Positions 1 to 13,700 of a stretch of DNA of 64,000 bases are shown in pieces. The notes under the pieces were generated by a model. That model was not told the origin of the DNA, did no database searches, and saw nothing but the letters and a program-made list of their open reading frames with translations. The stretch is from Hermatobates lingyangjiaoensis (Eukaryota; Arthropoda; Insecta; Hemiptera; Hermatobatidae), in the NCBI GenBank assembly GCA_026182355.1, contig JAPFBL010001617.1, positions 248,001 through 312,000 of the forward strand, given 5' to 3'. A program made the translations under genes and the position numbers. Every line of letters starts with the position of its first letter. Within the stretch, counting starts at the first letter, position 1.

Positions 1-315
1 AAAAAATTAAAAGAAAACCGCTCTACAAGAATAATAATTATCAATCAAATAATAAAAATTAAAATTATGATAAAAATATAATACAGCAACATATAACAGA
101 TTGCTAAAGGTATAAATGCTTGTTGCCAATATGTATTTATAACTTTTATTATTTACATTGTCATTTCACATTGCGTATGATAAATTAGAATAATATTTTT
201 GATTTTGGTTTTTTAATAGTGAACAAGATGAGGAAGAAAAAAACTATTAATTCTATCGTTTAACAAAAAAAAAAATCAAGTTTTCAACATAATATATTGG
301 TAAATCCATTCTTAC
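1..315. other. AT-rich intron sequence
   Basis: Presumed start of GSAP intron 12. No open frame with splice sites and no repeat was recognised here. Confidence 0.6.
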
Positions 316-477
316 TACTGAAATAATGTGTTCCTGTTTAGAAGCAGTGCATTTTTCCACTTCTAGAAATGGTAACTGGGATTTCAAGCGGCCAACTCTA
401 ATATCATGGAAACCAAAGTTGCTAAAAATGCCAATACTGGGACTAATAGGAGTAGTGCATCTCGATAAAGCTTCTGG
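316..477 (-). CDS. GSAP: GSAP-like exon 12, last exon inside the window
   Basis: Fifty-four codons starting PEALSRCTTPISPSIG, after acceptor tctttaag and ending GTA|gtaaga. The gene continues beyond the left edge with the C-terminal region. No further exon was seen in 1-315. Confidence 0.82.
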
Positions 478-1474
478 CTTAAAGATAGAACAGAAATATT
501 TTGATTATTTACTCAATATTTCATAAAATATGTCTTATAATATCAAAATCTAAATATACTGAAAAATATAATAAAATTGAAAAAATATAAATATAATTAT
601 ATATCAATAAAATATTTATACACTCAGGAAATAATGATTCAGAATAAATGATAACCTGATAACACAGAAGAGAAACCATAAGTTTGTCTGTTACTGTAGA
701 TGGTTTAAACCTTTGCACTTTGTCATTTGAAGATATTATGTCCCACAATTTACTCCAAAGATCTACTCTAAATGGGCACAATCTCTGCTGAGGAGAAAGT
801 AGCATTAAAGAGGGATTCCACAGAGATTCTTCCGATACAGAGACTTCAAAATCTTTAAACTGTACAACAAATAATTGTATTCGTTATTGATTCCTACTCT
901 ACACTATTTCATTGTTCATTACCAATACATTATCTATTACAAGACTGTTTTCAAAAAATGACAAAAACAATGACCAGTAGTTCACATTTTGAAAAATTTT
1001 TTACCTAACTAATTTTGACGTTATGTAAAAGTATTAATAAAAAAACAACCATATTCAGACAATTTATGATAACACTTACCCGCATAGTGAATGTTGGTGG
1101 AAACTTGACAGTTGTTATGGGCAATAATTGAAACATAGACGACATTTCGTTCTGAAGATTTTTTGTGACCCAAGCATAAGATCCACCAACAAGTAATTCA
1201 TTGAAATATTTATACAACGTAGAACTTAAAAAATCTTCAGCTGATACAAGAAGAATCTAGACATATTAAAACATAGTTAGGTAGACAAACATTAATGCAG
1301 AATATAATGCAAAGTGTTATATAGTTCAATATATATATATACAAAACTAAAGTTTATCGGGAGTCGTTCAGTTCGTCAGGTTATATAATTTGGGATAATA
1401 AATATGAACCTGAAGAACTGACCGAGTCCCGATAAACTTTAGTGTTGTTTCTATTCCACGGTCGATACTTTTAT

Positions 1475-1516
<42 letters not shown>

Positions 1517-1907
1517 TTTGTTGAACATGACAGAGTAGTTCCTGTCTATAAATTTCTTCTCAAGACCTTCGATTTGCCTAAAAACAGCTTTTCCGTTGTT
1601 AGAACAACGGTTGAGGTGGTCAGCAATTGTAGTCGACGCGTTTCGATCACTTTCCGTGGTCATCTTGGACATCCCAAAGCATGCATATCCAAAGGACTGC
1701 TCCCAAAGTATACTAATATATATATATCAATGATCAAACCACAATAAGAAATGGGAAAACAAGACTAAGATCATTCAACCGTAACAAGCGATCTTCGTCC
1801 TGTTACGGACGAAGTCCGCTTGTTACGGTTGAAAGATCTTAGTCTTGTTTTCCCATTTCTTATTGTAGTTGGATCATTGATTGTTATTTCACATGTTTAT
1901 GTGAAAT

Positions 1908-1942
<35 letters not shown>

Positions 1943-2141
1943 CTCAAAATCGAAGATGAGTAACACACAGACTAAAGAAACACACTTAATAACTCAAATT
2001 TTCGGAATATCTCTCTCTAAGACACAAGAGAGGGGGAGACCAAGCATACTGGACAGGCAACTGCAGATAACCGACCCGATAGCCAACGGTGCTGCGACGC
2101 AAACCCAGTCTTGTACTAATGAATCAGAGAAGTTTTAAAAA

Positions 2142-2184
<43 letters not shown>

Positions 2185-5100
2185 CTTAAAAATCGAAAGA
2201 CGATCCAAACTGAACACAGTACGAGTTCCAAATCGAAGAAGTGTAACACACCGAGTAAAGAAAAACACTTACAAACTCAAATTTTCGGGCACTTAGAAGT
2301 AAGTCTTCAGAAGAAGTCCAACCTGATCTTTGATGGGAAATTTTCCTGTACGTATCTCTCATTTAATTCTTTGTTCGTTGGTTAAAGAGTTTTTTGTGAT
2401 TCATAAATTTGTAAATCAACGTCTAAAGCACAGTAAGAAATCAGAAAAAAGACTTAAGATCTTTCCACTGAAACAAGCGGTCTTCGTCAGAGTCAAACTG
2501 ATTCCGCTTATTTTGGCTGAAATATCTTAATCTTTTTTCTGATTTCTTTCTGTGCATTAGATGTTGATATATATACATGTATTTTGACTCGACGAAGACC
2601 GCTTGTTTCAGTTGAAAGATCCTAAGTCTTTTTTCTGATTTCTTACTGTGCTTTAGACATTGATTTACAGATTTATGAATCACAGAAAACCCTTTAACCA
2701 ACGAACAAAGAATTAAGTGAGAGAAACGTACAGGAAATTTTCCCAGCAAAGATCAGGTAGAAGTAAGACGTGAGTTCGGAACTATACTTACTGGCATCTT
2801 GGTCAAATATGTTGTAGGACAGGTTTAGCACAACTAGTATAGATCTTACAATAATAAGATTTATTAACAAAGTTAAATACTAGTTAAAGATGCAAAATGA
2901 AATATCAGAGAAACATGAACCAGAATAAATAATAGACTTATCACAATTGAATATTCTTGGAACATAAGTAATATTTAAAACAGTACACAATACAAATTAT
3001 ACCAGCCTACTACTAATAAAATAATTCTGCAGTTAACTCTACCCTTAAAGAACTTTTTACTCAGTTGCTTCTAACATAAAATTACAATGCTATATGCAAC
3101 TATAAATTGAAACAGAACAAATACAGATACACAAAAATTAAGCTTAGAAGTTTTACAAAAATTAAAGCAACTTAGAAGGAAAGAGAATAATCTCCAAAGG
3201 CAAACTCCAGCAAAGGAGGAATTAATTGCACTTGACCAACACCTTGTGCACGTGGTCACTTTACCAAAATGGCACAGCCAGGAATTAATTGTCCAGATAC
3301 TAGTTTATTTGTTATATAGAGCTCTAACGCGCTCAGTAATACCACTTTGATACAGAAAATTAGGCTAAGCAGTCAGTATGAATAAAATTAATCTCTATGA
3401 ACAACAAGCTGGTCTCACAACACCAAGACACAGCAAAAAATTTGGTTAACCAAGACGACAGTGAGAACATGAATGTACTTTATATCCAGGTTTCCAATTA
3501 TGAACGCCCGTTTAACACATTGCACAAGTCCAGTGGTTAATTATCTCATGTCATTGGTGCCTTGCGCGATCATGACTCAAATAAGCCGCTCTTATTATTA
3601 CCACTCAATAATTTTTATTACGAGCGATAATTACTCCACAATGGAAAAACCCTCAGTTATAAAATATATATGTGTATAATTTTAAATTAAAATAACAGAT
3701 GTGGAAGGCAAAGAGAATAGGATAAAGAACAGATCTTTGAGGATACGTTTGAGTTTGTGTATACCAGGGAAGAAGGTAGTGACAAGGTGCGGAGAATCCT
3801 TTTTGGGGAAAGGCGAGACAGAAGGAGGATTGATGGGTACATCAGCAGGGATCAGTCTTCTTTCTAGTAATGACAAAGGATAGCCTCTCCAGGAACTTGG
3901 TTCTATGGTCCATTTGATTAATTTAAATTTACCCAACTTGTATTGATTATCTTAATTTCTTTTAAAATTTTTCTACTTCATTACTATAAGACTGGGCATG
4001 CGTGGTAGCACCGTCGGCTACCGGATCGGTTACCTGCAGTTGCATCTACGGTGTGCTTGGTCTTCCTCTCTTTTTTTTCCTGAAGAGGCAAGTAACCGAC
4101 CCGGCTCTGTATACACCACATTAGCTGTCTGTACTTCAGGTTCACGGAAGAACAAACAGTTGGAACCTCTGACTCTTGAGAAAGTAAACTATAGTTGACC
4201 ATGTGAGAAAAACTTGGTCTCGCTAACTTGAATTCCTGCGTTAGATAAAGTCTCCCTTTGCGTCTTAGTTAACGTCATTCCGAAATAGACTCTGACGGGA
4301 CTTTGCAATCATTTCAACGGAAACAGACAGTGGCTCGGAATCAATGGTATGCGTGGTATACACACAGACTCCCCAATACCACATCCAGTCATTATGTCCG
4401 CCTCTATGGCATATCTGTGCAGAGCACGAACTCAGAGTCGTGTCCCGTTGCACAGTTTTGGGGCACTCATGTTTCGTAACATGAAATTTGTAACTGCTAC
4501 CAAATTGCAGCATGATTGGTGCTCCTACTTGAAGTTTTTACTCATGAGCAGGCAGTCCAGGAGAAATAAATTCAGAGTCAAGAAATTCAATTAGAAGAGT
4601 TGAGAATTGCTCGTTTACAAAACTATTTATTCGTAATAGATAGTACACCCTCAAGTCTGGTAAACACCTTTTCAAAGATGTCAAATACGCAATATATTCA
4701 TATGCTCCAATGAAATTAAAATCAACTAACAATACCTACTTGCCACACCTGTGTATTTTCAAAACAAACTTGTCTGTGAAGTTAGGAAAATACGCTTAAA
4801 GCCCTATAACTTCGTTTCTGTACTGAATTATGAATCTATTTAGAGCCCGTATTTTAAGTAAGGCATACACAAATCCAGTGTCAAAGTTTCAGCTCGCCAT
4901 GTCTTATGATGGCTCAGTTTACTTGTGACAAACGTTTTTGCTTTAAACGTCCATAACTTCACTTCTACGTTGAATTTCCAATCAATTCAGAGCCTATATT
5001 TTAAGTTAGACCTACACAAATCTACTGTAAAAGTTTCAGCTTTATATGTCTTATGGTAGCTGAGTTTACTTGTGACAAAGTTTTGCGGACAAACAGACAA

Positions 5101-7744
5101 ACTGACAGACAAATCGACAGAAATTTTGCTAAGGGTGGATTCGGTTTCTCCAATGTATGAAACGTAAAGAAAACTTGAAATGAGTCAGTTCTAAGCAATG
5201 TACAGACAAAATCATTATTTTATTTATATAGATGTTGAAACTAATAAATCGTTAAAACATGTGGCGAACAATATCAATAAACGTAACAAGAGTTGAACAA
5301 AGTAGCACCGTATTTTGGCACACAAAATAATGAGAACCATGATATAAATTGAACAGAAGATAAAATGATTACAAATGAAATACCGGTGTTGATAAAAAAT
5401 ATTATCGAATCCTCTTTGAGTAAATTTAATAGATCAAATATTATAAGCATTATTAATGGTTTATTCAAGTTAGACTCAGTGTTGACAAGCTTGTAGACAT
5501 AGCTTGTCTATAAGAGTTGACAGCAGCTATATTGTTACTTGTTCCTTCCTGAGCTCCTTTGTTTACCCTGACTTGCTTCCCCAGTCTGTTCTCCTCTTTT
5601 CTGCACATTACGCTCTTTGAAATACTTCTCCTGCCTCCCTTCTTTGTCAACACCACACCAGATGATTCGCTTCACTTGTTTTGATTGAAAGATCTTAGAT
5701 AGTTTTCTAATTTTCTTACGGTGGTTTGGACGTTGATGTATACATTTTGGACACAAAAATAAATATTGATTAAAATAAAAAACTGTCCTTTCTATAAGAA
5801 AGTAATTAATTTTAATTACCTCATACTGTATTTATTAACCCCCCCCCCCCTCAATACTTTTTAACATTAAAGGCTAATATATATTTATTTTAGAGCATAT
5901 CCCAAAGAAATACAATTAAAAATTAGACTGACATGCTATTTTTTTGTGTAAAATATTCTTTTAGGGTTTTGTACTGTTTGAACATGAGGGTTTTGCACTG
6001 TTTGAAGATGAGTTTGACTTTATCATGCATCTTATACCTAATAAAAGACCAACAAACATGACTTACTCTAATCAAGATACATGTTTATTTTCAAAAAGCA
6101 AGCAAAAATATTATCTTTATACTACATTAAAACCTCAAAAAAAATTTATAATACTTACTTCAGACACCATTTGTAAATTATCTTCATGAACAATCAAGTA
6201 ATGCAATATTGAAAGAGTAGCATTTACATCAGATTTATGTTCCAAAAAGACTTGCTTTAATTTATCAGCAGTAATGGAGAATTGATGTAAATGTAGCCTG
6301 ACAGGATTTGCATGGAAAATACCTCTTGAACTTCTAATAGTTAATGGATGATTATTTTCTAAGAAAGGAGGCAATAGTACATGGCAACATGAACCATGGG
6401 TTGGTGAAATATCGACCATGTGTAAAAACATACCTCCCAATGAAACTAGTAACAAATCACCTACAAGAATATTTTATAATAACAACAATGCATAATAAAT
6501 AAAATATATTTCTTTTAAATTAAATCTTTCAGTAATAATCATATTTCATTTCGCAATAAGCAATGAAAGAATAAATCAACATAGAAAGGACATCAGGAAT
6601 CGATGTAAAACTAAGATCTTAGAACCCATAACGGTACTAGTCAAAGTTTAAGGAGAATCTCTTACTTTTGAAATTCCAACAAGGGCCGTCATTGATTTAA
6701 AAATCTTAGTTTCCGTCGCATGTCCTAATATTTCCACATAATAATTCATTTAACAAATCTGGAATCCTTTGACTGATACAAATACCAGAAAAAATAAAAA
6801 GTAACGATACAAAGGGAACCATTGTAATATAATTATAGATAACGTAAAATATTTTTGAAAATAACCAGTGTATCTTTCTGGTTTACGTACATATAAGGAT
6901 TGCACATTCTTCGCAGCATATTTGAATCATTTGAGATGAAAAATGGTTATGCATATCTTCTAATCAATAGTCTGTAGGTGCTCAATACATGCTACAAATA
7001 TTGGTAGAACATAAATGACGAATAAGTTTATCGTTAATTTGAAAAAAAGAAGAGAACAAACAAATAAATGAATACAATAACCTCATAAAATATTTAAGAT
7101 TCTATAAATAATGTATGAAACTTTCCAAAAAAATAATGTTTACTAACTGCAAAAAAGGTAAATATAATGTAAAAACAATCATTCTCTCTATTCACACACT
7201 TACTATTGTAAATCATGAAAGTTGGTTTAATTTTCGAAGCGAAACTCCAAGTTAGCGAGGGCACCGTGCAGTGAATAACTCTAGCCTGGTGAAGAATTGT
7301 AAGGGTGTATGCCAAATGAACAGTAGTTGACAAGTTTTCATCTTGATTTTCGAATATAGGAGCTTTCACAGGCTAGAAGCACAAAGAGATAAACTAGACA
7401 AAATAGAACTATTTTTCACTTTCAACCAGTATAGAATCTAAATAGTGTCAGGTTCCCTTTCAGTATCATAAGTGGTATATAAAAGTATATTTTTGTATTT
7501 ACGAGAAATCAATGTCAAAGTTATTACAAAAAGTAACACAATCATTCTAATAACAATCGCAAGAAAAGTAATCTCATATTCACTATGCCCATATATATAT
7601 AAAACTCAATATAACATTTCGAATACCCCGTCATCAGGTAGAAATACACTGTGAGATTTTGTGATCTCTTTTATGTATCAGAGATCATAATTCGCATTGT
7701 TTTATCTGTAAATCTAGTTCGTGGAATAGGTTTATTTAAATCGA

Positions 7745-7775
<31 letters not shown>

Positions 7776-10700
7776 ATATTGGTGGCATGGTTCAATGAGG
7801 ACGTCGTTGATGTCTTACTTGTCCTATCATCAATCCCGTTCCTTCCTTTACTTCTTTCGTTAGCAAAAACACCTACCCTATCTCCTACAAGACATCTTGT
7901 ACCTCTGGTAACTGCGTTTACCGTTCGGATTGCACCCAGTGTGATGCTTTTTATGTGGGTTTGGCTTCCACCAAGCTAAGCCTGCGTATGAATAATCACA
8001 GGTCGTCCATTGGTAAACGCAGTGACCTTCCCGTTGCTACTCATGCCAGTTCTCACGGACTCAGTTTTAATGACTGTTTCAGTGAACAGGTTCTGAGACA
8101 GATAACTGATAACAATTTAAAAGTCACTCTGAGGGCTTCAGAAGAAGCTTTTATTAGTCTTCTGAGGGGCAGATCTGCTCCTGGGCTTAACCTCACTCGT
8201 TGATTATTCATTTTATTTATTTTAGTCTATTAGTGTATCTTTTGTTTACTTACTTATTTTTATTTTTGTTTTGGTTTTTTCACCTGTGCTAATAGTTTTT
8301 GTTTTCATTCGTTATAATTTATTTTGCTTTTATTTCTTTATCTATCCTTGCCTCCTCTCCCTCCGTAAGTTGGCTACACTGTTATGTGCTCCTTCAAGAC
8401 CACCGGCCAGTCGTTACCTGCCTGCGGAGCGAGTGTCTGTTTCATTTCAGCAGGTCTTCTCTTAAACATATGTGGTTGAAATTTGCAGCAGCTTCTGCAA
8501 TCACTAGCTTTGCGCTGGTGGCCTCGATCCTTCGGGCGATTCTTCTTTCCTCTGGCTGCAGTTGCCATAACATCTGTCCTAGAGACATCGTTGATATTCA
8601 AACTATTTTCCGAGCTTTCGACCACAGAAAAGCAGGAGAAGCAGAATACGCAGTTGACGAGGGAGATGCTGGTTCAGGGCAATGTCATCATACAGGCGGA
8701 AGAGAACGTGGAGAAACTCCAAATATTGGAAGCCCTGTACATAAAGGGAAGGAACCCCTCCAAGGACATGTTCATTATACCGACGAGCAGGAGCCTGGAG
8801 CCAAGCATGAGGTCCAATAAGAGTAGCAACCTTAACCCTGTGCTCTGATTGGTCCGAATAATTCAGAACTTTAGACCAACCAGGAGCAAGATCCACTATG
8901 ATAGCTAGTTAAGCTCTTGATTACAAGGCATGCTCTACCTGATGATGATCAAAGTTTCTATGGTCGAAAGATCGGAAAATAGTTTGAATATCAACGATGT
9001 CTCTAGGACAGATGTTATGGCAACTGCAGTCAGAGGAAAGAAGAATCGCCCGAAGGATCGAGGCCACCAGCGCAAAGCTAGTGAGTACAGAAGCTGCTGA
9101 CAATTTCAACCATATATATATATATATATGATGTAATTTTTTTTGAGGTTTGAGGTCCAATGATTAAAACTAGTCCTTTTGCCGACGTTTCGACATATAT
9201 TTATGTCATCTTCAGGGCTACAACATGATTGTTTTACAATTAGCACTACTATTACTACTATTTGGTAATTTATTACATTTTAATATGTTCGGTAACAAAG
9301 AGGAATTTATTGATAAAACAGTTATTACGACTATGGATTATTTTGTTATACATTAACATAAGGATATTGTTATAATTATTCTATTGCTTTAGAATTATTG
9401 CATAAGTATAGAGATCACTATTTGATTACCTTGGAAATCTGTTTATGTTGCAGCATTCTTCTTTAATACTGTTTCATGATGGTTACTATTTGTTTTCTGG
9501 GAGGTTTCTTTACGGTTATGTTCTGTTTTGTTTGTTTGAGTACACAGTGTTTTTTTCCATATTTTTTTTATTATTATTTTTTTACTGGGTTGCCTATTCT
9601 TCATTTGTTAGTCCCTATGGTTTGTTTTCTTGTATTGTGTAAAAATGTTTGTATAAATTTGGCTAAATTTTTCTATGTCTGTTCTAGAGTTGCAAGTGTT
9701 TTTCGTTTGTCCTATGTGTATTATTTCCTTTACTAGTCTCTTTTGGGTGTGTTTTTCTTTGTCTATTATAAGTGGGTTTTGAAAGTCAAAGTTATGTTTT
9801 TGTGTGTTGGCATGTTTAGCTAGGGTGCATGTTATTTTTTGTCCTGTAATGTCTGATTTATGCTGTGAAATCCTGTTTGCTAAGTATTGGCTGGTTTGCC
9901 CTATATATTTTGTATCACAGTCGTTGCAGTTAATTTGATAGACTATATTGCTGTTCTGTAATGTAGAGGTTTTAGATTTAAGTTTAGAGAAAACTAAACT
10001 ATTTAGTGTTTTGTTGTTTTTGTGTGCAATTTTGCAATGTATAGTGTCTTTTAACGTTTTTTTTAATCTTTCCGAGAGGCCTTTTACATACGTAAGACTG
10101 ATGTATTTTATATTGTTTGTTCCTGGGTTCATGTTAATGTTGTGAGTGTCTGGCTGTGTTGTCTGTATGTCCATTGTGTTTACGTCAGTGCGACTGTTTG
10201 AAATTGTTGTTATATTGTTATTACGTTGCCTGTGGTCTCCATTATCATTATGATGTGTGTGTGTGTGTGTGTGTTGCAACTGTGTGTAATAATTTTATTT
10301 ATTAGACCTTTAGGAAAATTATTATTAAGCAGTATGGATTTTACTAGGGTTATATTTTTACTATGGAATTTGGGGTCACTGAGGCTGAGGGCTCTATGTT
10401 TTAACGCGATAGCTGTGTTTATTTTATGATTAATAGGGTGGTGTGATTTGTAATTCAGATACCTATCACTTTTATGGGGTTTCCTCCACCAATCTACGCT
10501 AATGGTGCCATCTGCATTGTGTATTGTTAACATATCTAAGAACGGGATTTTCCCATTGCTTTCCATTTCTATCTATTGTAAATTTTAATTTATTATGAAC
10601 ACGATTGAAATTTTCTATTATTATATCTTGGCTCCCTTGTGGTATAGCCAGATAAATGTCATCGACAAATTTGTAAATAAAGGGTAATTGGAACGGTAGT

Positions 10701-13700
10701 AATTGTATGGCCTGGTCTAGAGTTTTATTCATTACCAGATCAGCCAGTATGGGAGCAATGGGACTGCCCATTGCTACTCCGTCAATCATCTCATAAGTTT
10801 TTTCTTTATATTGGAAATATCCCCTTTCAGTGCAAAGTTCTAATAGCTGCAGGAAATCTATTTTTGTTAGTTTTGTGTGATTTTTTAGAGTCGCCCAGTT
10901 TTCTTTTACTATGTGGTTTACAACTTCTAATGGAATGTTAGTAAATAATGAGGTTACATCAAGTGAAGCAAGTATATAGCCTGGTGGGATTTTATGTCGT
11001 TTGATGGTTTGATAAAAATGGAAAGAATATTTGATGTTATATTTGTATGATGTTAGGTGTGACAGAATAGTTGACAGCAACTTGGAGGTTTCATAAGATA
11101 TGGATCATCAGCAACGAAGTGTGCCCACCAGATTATGTCACTTACCAAAAAGCTAGCTCACAAGAAGAACAGCAACATATTTCTCATCAAATGCAGAGAC
11201 TCATCAGTATTTCCAAACCATATTGTTAACAATGTTAAATGTACGTATTCTTTATTATGCGAATCAAACCACCCTTACAAAAATGATGTTGATAAACTAT
11301 ATCTTAGATTTAAGTAAAATATACTGTCCACAGAGATCAAGATTTGTAACTGGGAAATCAAAAATCTACAAAAACAAAAAACGCACAAAACAGCACAACT
11401 CAGACAGTTAGTATCCGACACAACGCTGTGTAATTCTTTTCTAAGTAAACAGGAGTTAGAGTACAACAACATATTTAATAAGACTAAAGAAAAACAAATT
11501 AACAAATACAAGTCGTTAATAACAGCACAACATCGGTCACATAAAAAAGATATGCACGAAACTTGGTTGGAAAACCTTACAAACACTGACATTCCAGACG
11601 AAGTAGCAGAAATGCTAAGCTTAGGACCCAAATTTAGTGTTCAATATAATAATAAAGATCTCCCGCTTATACAGATAGTTGCAGACTTAGAAAATATTAT
11701 CACAGAATGTACGCCGGAAGACAAACAAAACCAGATGAGATGTCAAGTCACAAACATAATAACAAACTTTATACACAAACAAACACAAAACAACAAAATA
11801 GATTACTTTAACAGATTACTTACGAAAACAAGGAAATTTATAAAAGATAACCCAAACCTGTTAATTTTAAAATCGGACAAAACAAATACTACAGTTGTCA
11901 TGGACCACGTAGAATACAACAACAAAATGGAAAATTTACTTTCAGACATATCTGTTTACAGACTAGTAACAGACAATAGGAGAAACCTCACACCGTCTCT
12001 ACAAAAGAAAAACAATGAAATGGCGATTAGATTACTTAGACAAAAGAAAATACCGTTAGTAACCAAACAGAGAATAGTAAAATACAATAACACTGCTCCC
12101 AAGTTGTATGGGGTAGTAAAGACACATAACAACAATAGTTTGAGGCCAGTCGTAAGCTTCAATAACAGTCCAACTTATGAAACCTCCAAGTTGCTGTCAA
12201 CTATTCTGTCACACCTAACATCATACAAATATAACATCAAATATTCTTTCCATTTTTATCAAACCATCAAACGACATAAAATCCCACCAGGCTATATACT
12301 TGCTTCACTTGATGTAACCTCATTATTTACTAACATTCCATTAGAAGTTGTAAACCACATAGTAAAAGAAAACTGGGCGACTCTAAAAAATCACACAAAA
12401 CTAACAAAAATAGATTTCCTGCAGCTATTAGAACTTTGCACTGAAAGGGGATATTTCCAATATAAAGAAAAAACTTATGAGATGATTGACGGAGTAGCAA
12501 TGGGCAGTCCCATTGCTCCCATACTGGCTGATCTGGTAATGAATAAAACTCTAGACCAGGCCATACAATTACTACCGTTCCAATTACCCTTTATTTACAA
12601 ATTTGTCGATGACATTTATCTGGCTATACCACAAGGGAGCCAAGATATAATAATAGAAAATTTCAATCGTGTTCATAATAAATTAAAATTTACAATAGAT
12701 AGAAATGGAAAGCAATGGGAAAATCCCGTTCTTAGATATGTTAACAATACACAATGCAGATGGCACCATTAGCGTAGATTGGTGGAGGAAACCCCATAAA
12801 AGTGATAGGTATCTGAATTACAAATCACACCACCCTATTAATCATAAAATAAACACAGCTATCGCGTTAAAACATAGAGCCCTCAGCCTCAGTGACCCCA
12901 AATTCCATAGTAAAAATATAACCCTAGTAAAATCCATACTGCTTAATAATAATTTTCCTAAAGGTCTAATAAATAAAATTATTACACACAGTTGCAACAC
13001 ACACACACACACACACATCATAATGATAATGGAGACCACAGGCAACGTAATAACAATATAACAACAATTTCAAACAGTCGCACTGACGTAAACACAATGG
13101 ACATACAGACAACACAGCCAGACACTCACAACATTAACATGAACCCAGGAACAAACAATATAAAATACATCAGTCTTACGTATGTAAAAGGCCTCTCGGA
13201 AAGATTAAAAAAAACGTTAAAAGACACTATACATTGCAAAATTGCACACAAAAACAACAAAACACTAAATAGTTTAGTTTTCTCTAAACTTAAATCTAAA
13301 ACCTCTACATTACAGAACAGCAATATAGTCTATCAAATTAACTGCAACGACTGTGATACAAAATATATAGGGCAAACCAGCCAATACTTAGCAAACAGGA
13401 TTTCACAGCATAAATCAGACATTACAGGACAAAAAATAACATGCACCCTAGCTAAACATGCCAACACACAAAAACATAACTTTGACTTTCAAAACCCACT
13501 TATAATAGACAAAGAAAAACACACCCAAAAGAGACTAGTAAAGGAAATAATACACATAGGACAAACGAAAAACACTTGCAACTCTAGAACAGACATAGAA
13601 AAATTTAGCCAAATTTATACAAACATTTTTACACAATACAAGAAAACAAACCATAGGGACTAACAAATGAAGAATAGGCAACCCAGTAAAAAAATAATAA

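Noticed and set aside
1442..1747. Long frames through (AT)n tracts (runs of IYIYIY)
   Set aside because: These are microsatellite translations; the reading is open only because AT repeats contain no stop.
4349..4594. Plus-strand frame over the Helitron remnant
   Set aside because: The helicase motifs are on the minus strand; the plus-strand frame is a shadow.
9445..9736. Plus-strand frames over the left PLE arm (hydrophobic, membrane-like)
   Set aside because: They are antisense shadows of the GIY-YIG end and 3' region and appear in mirror form at 13535-13826.
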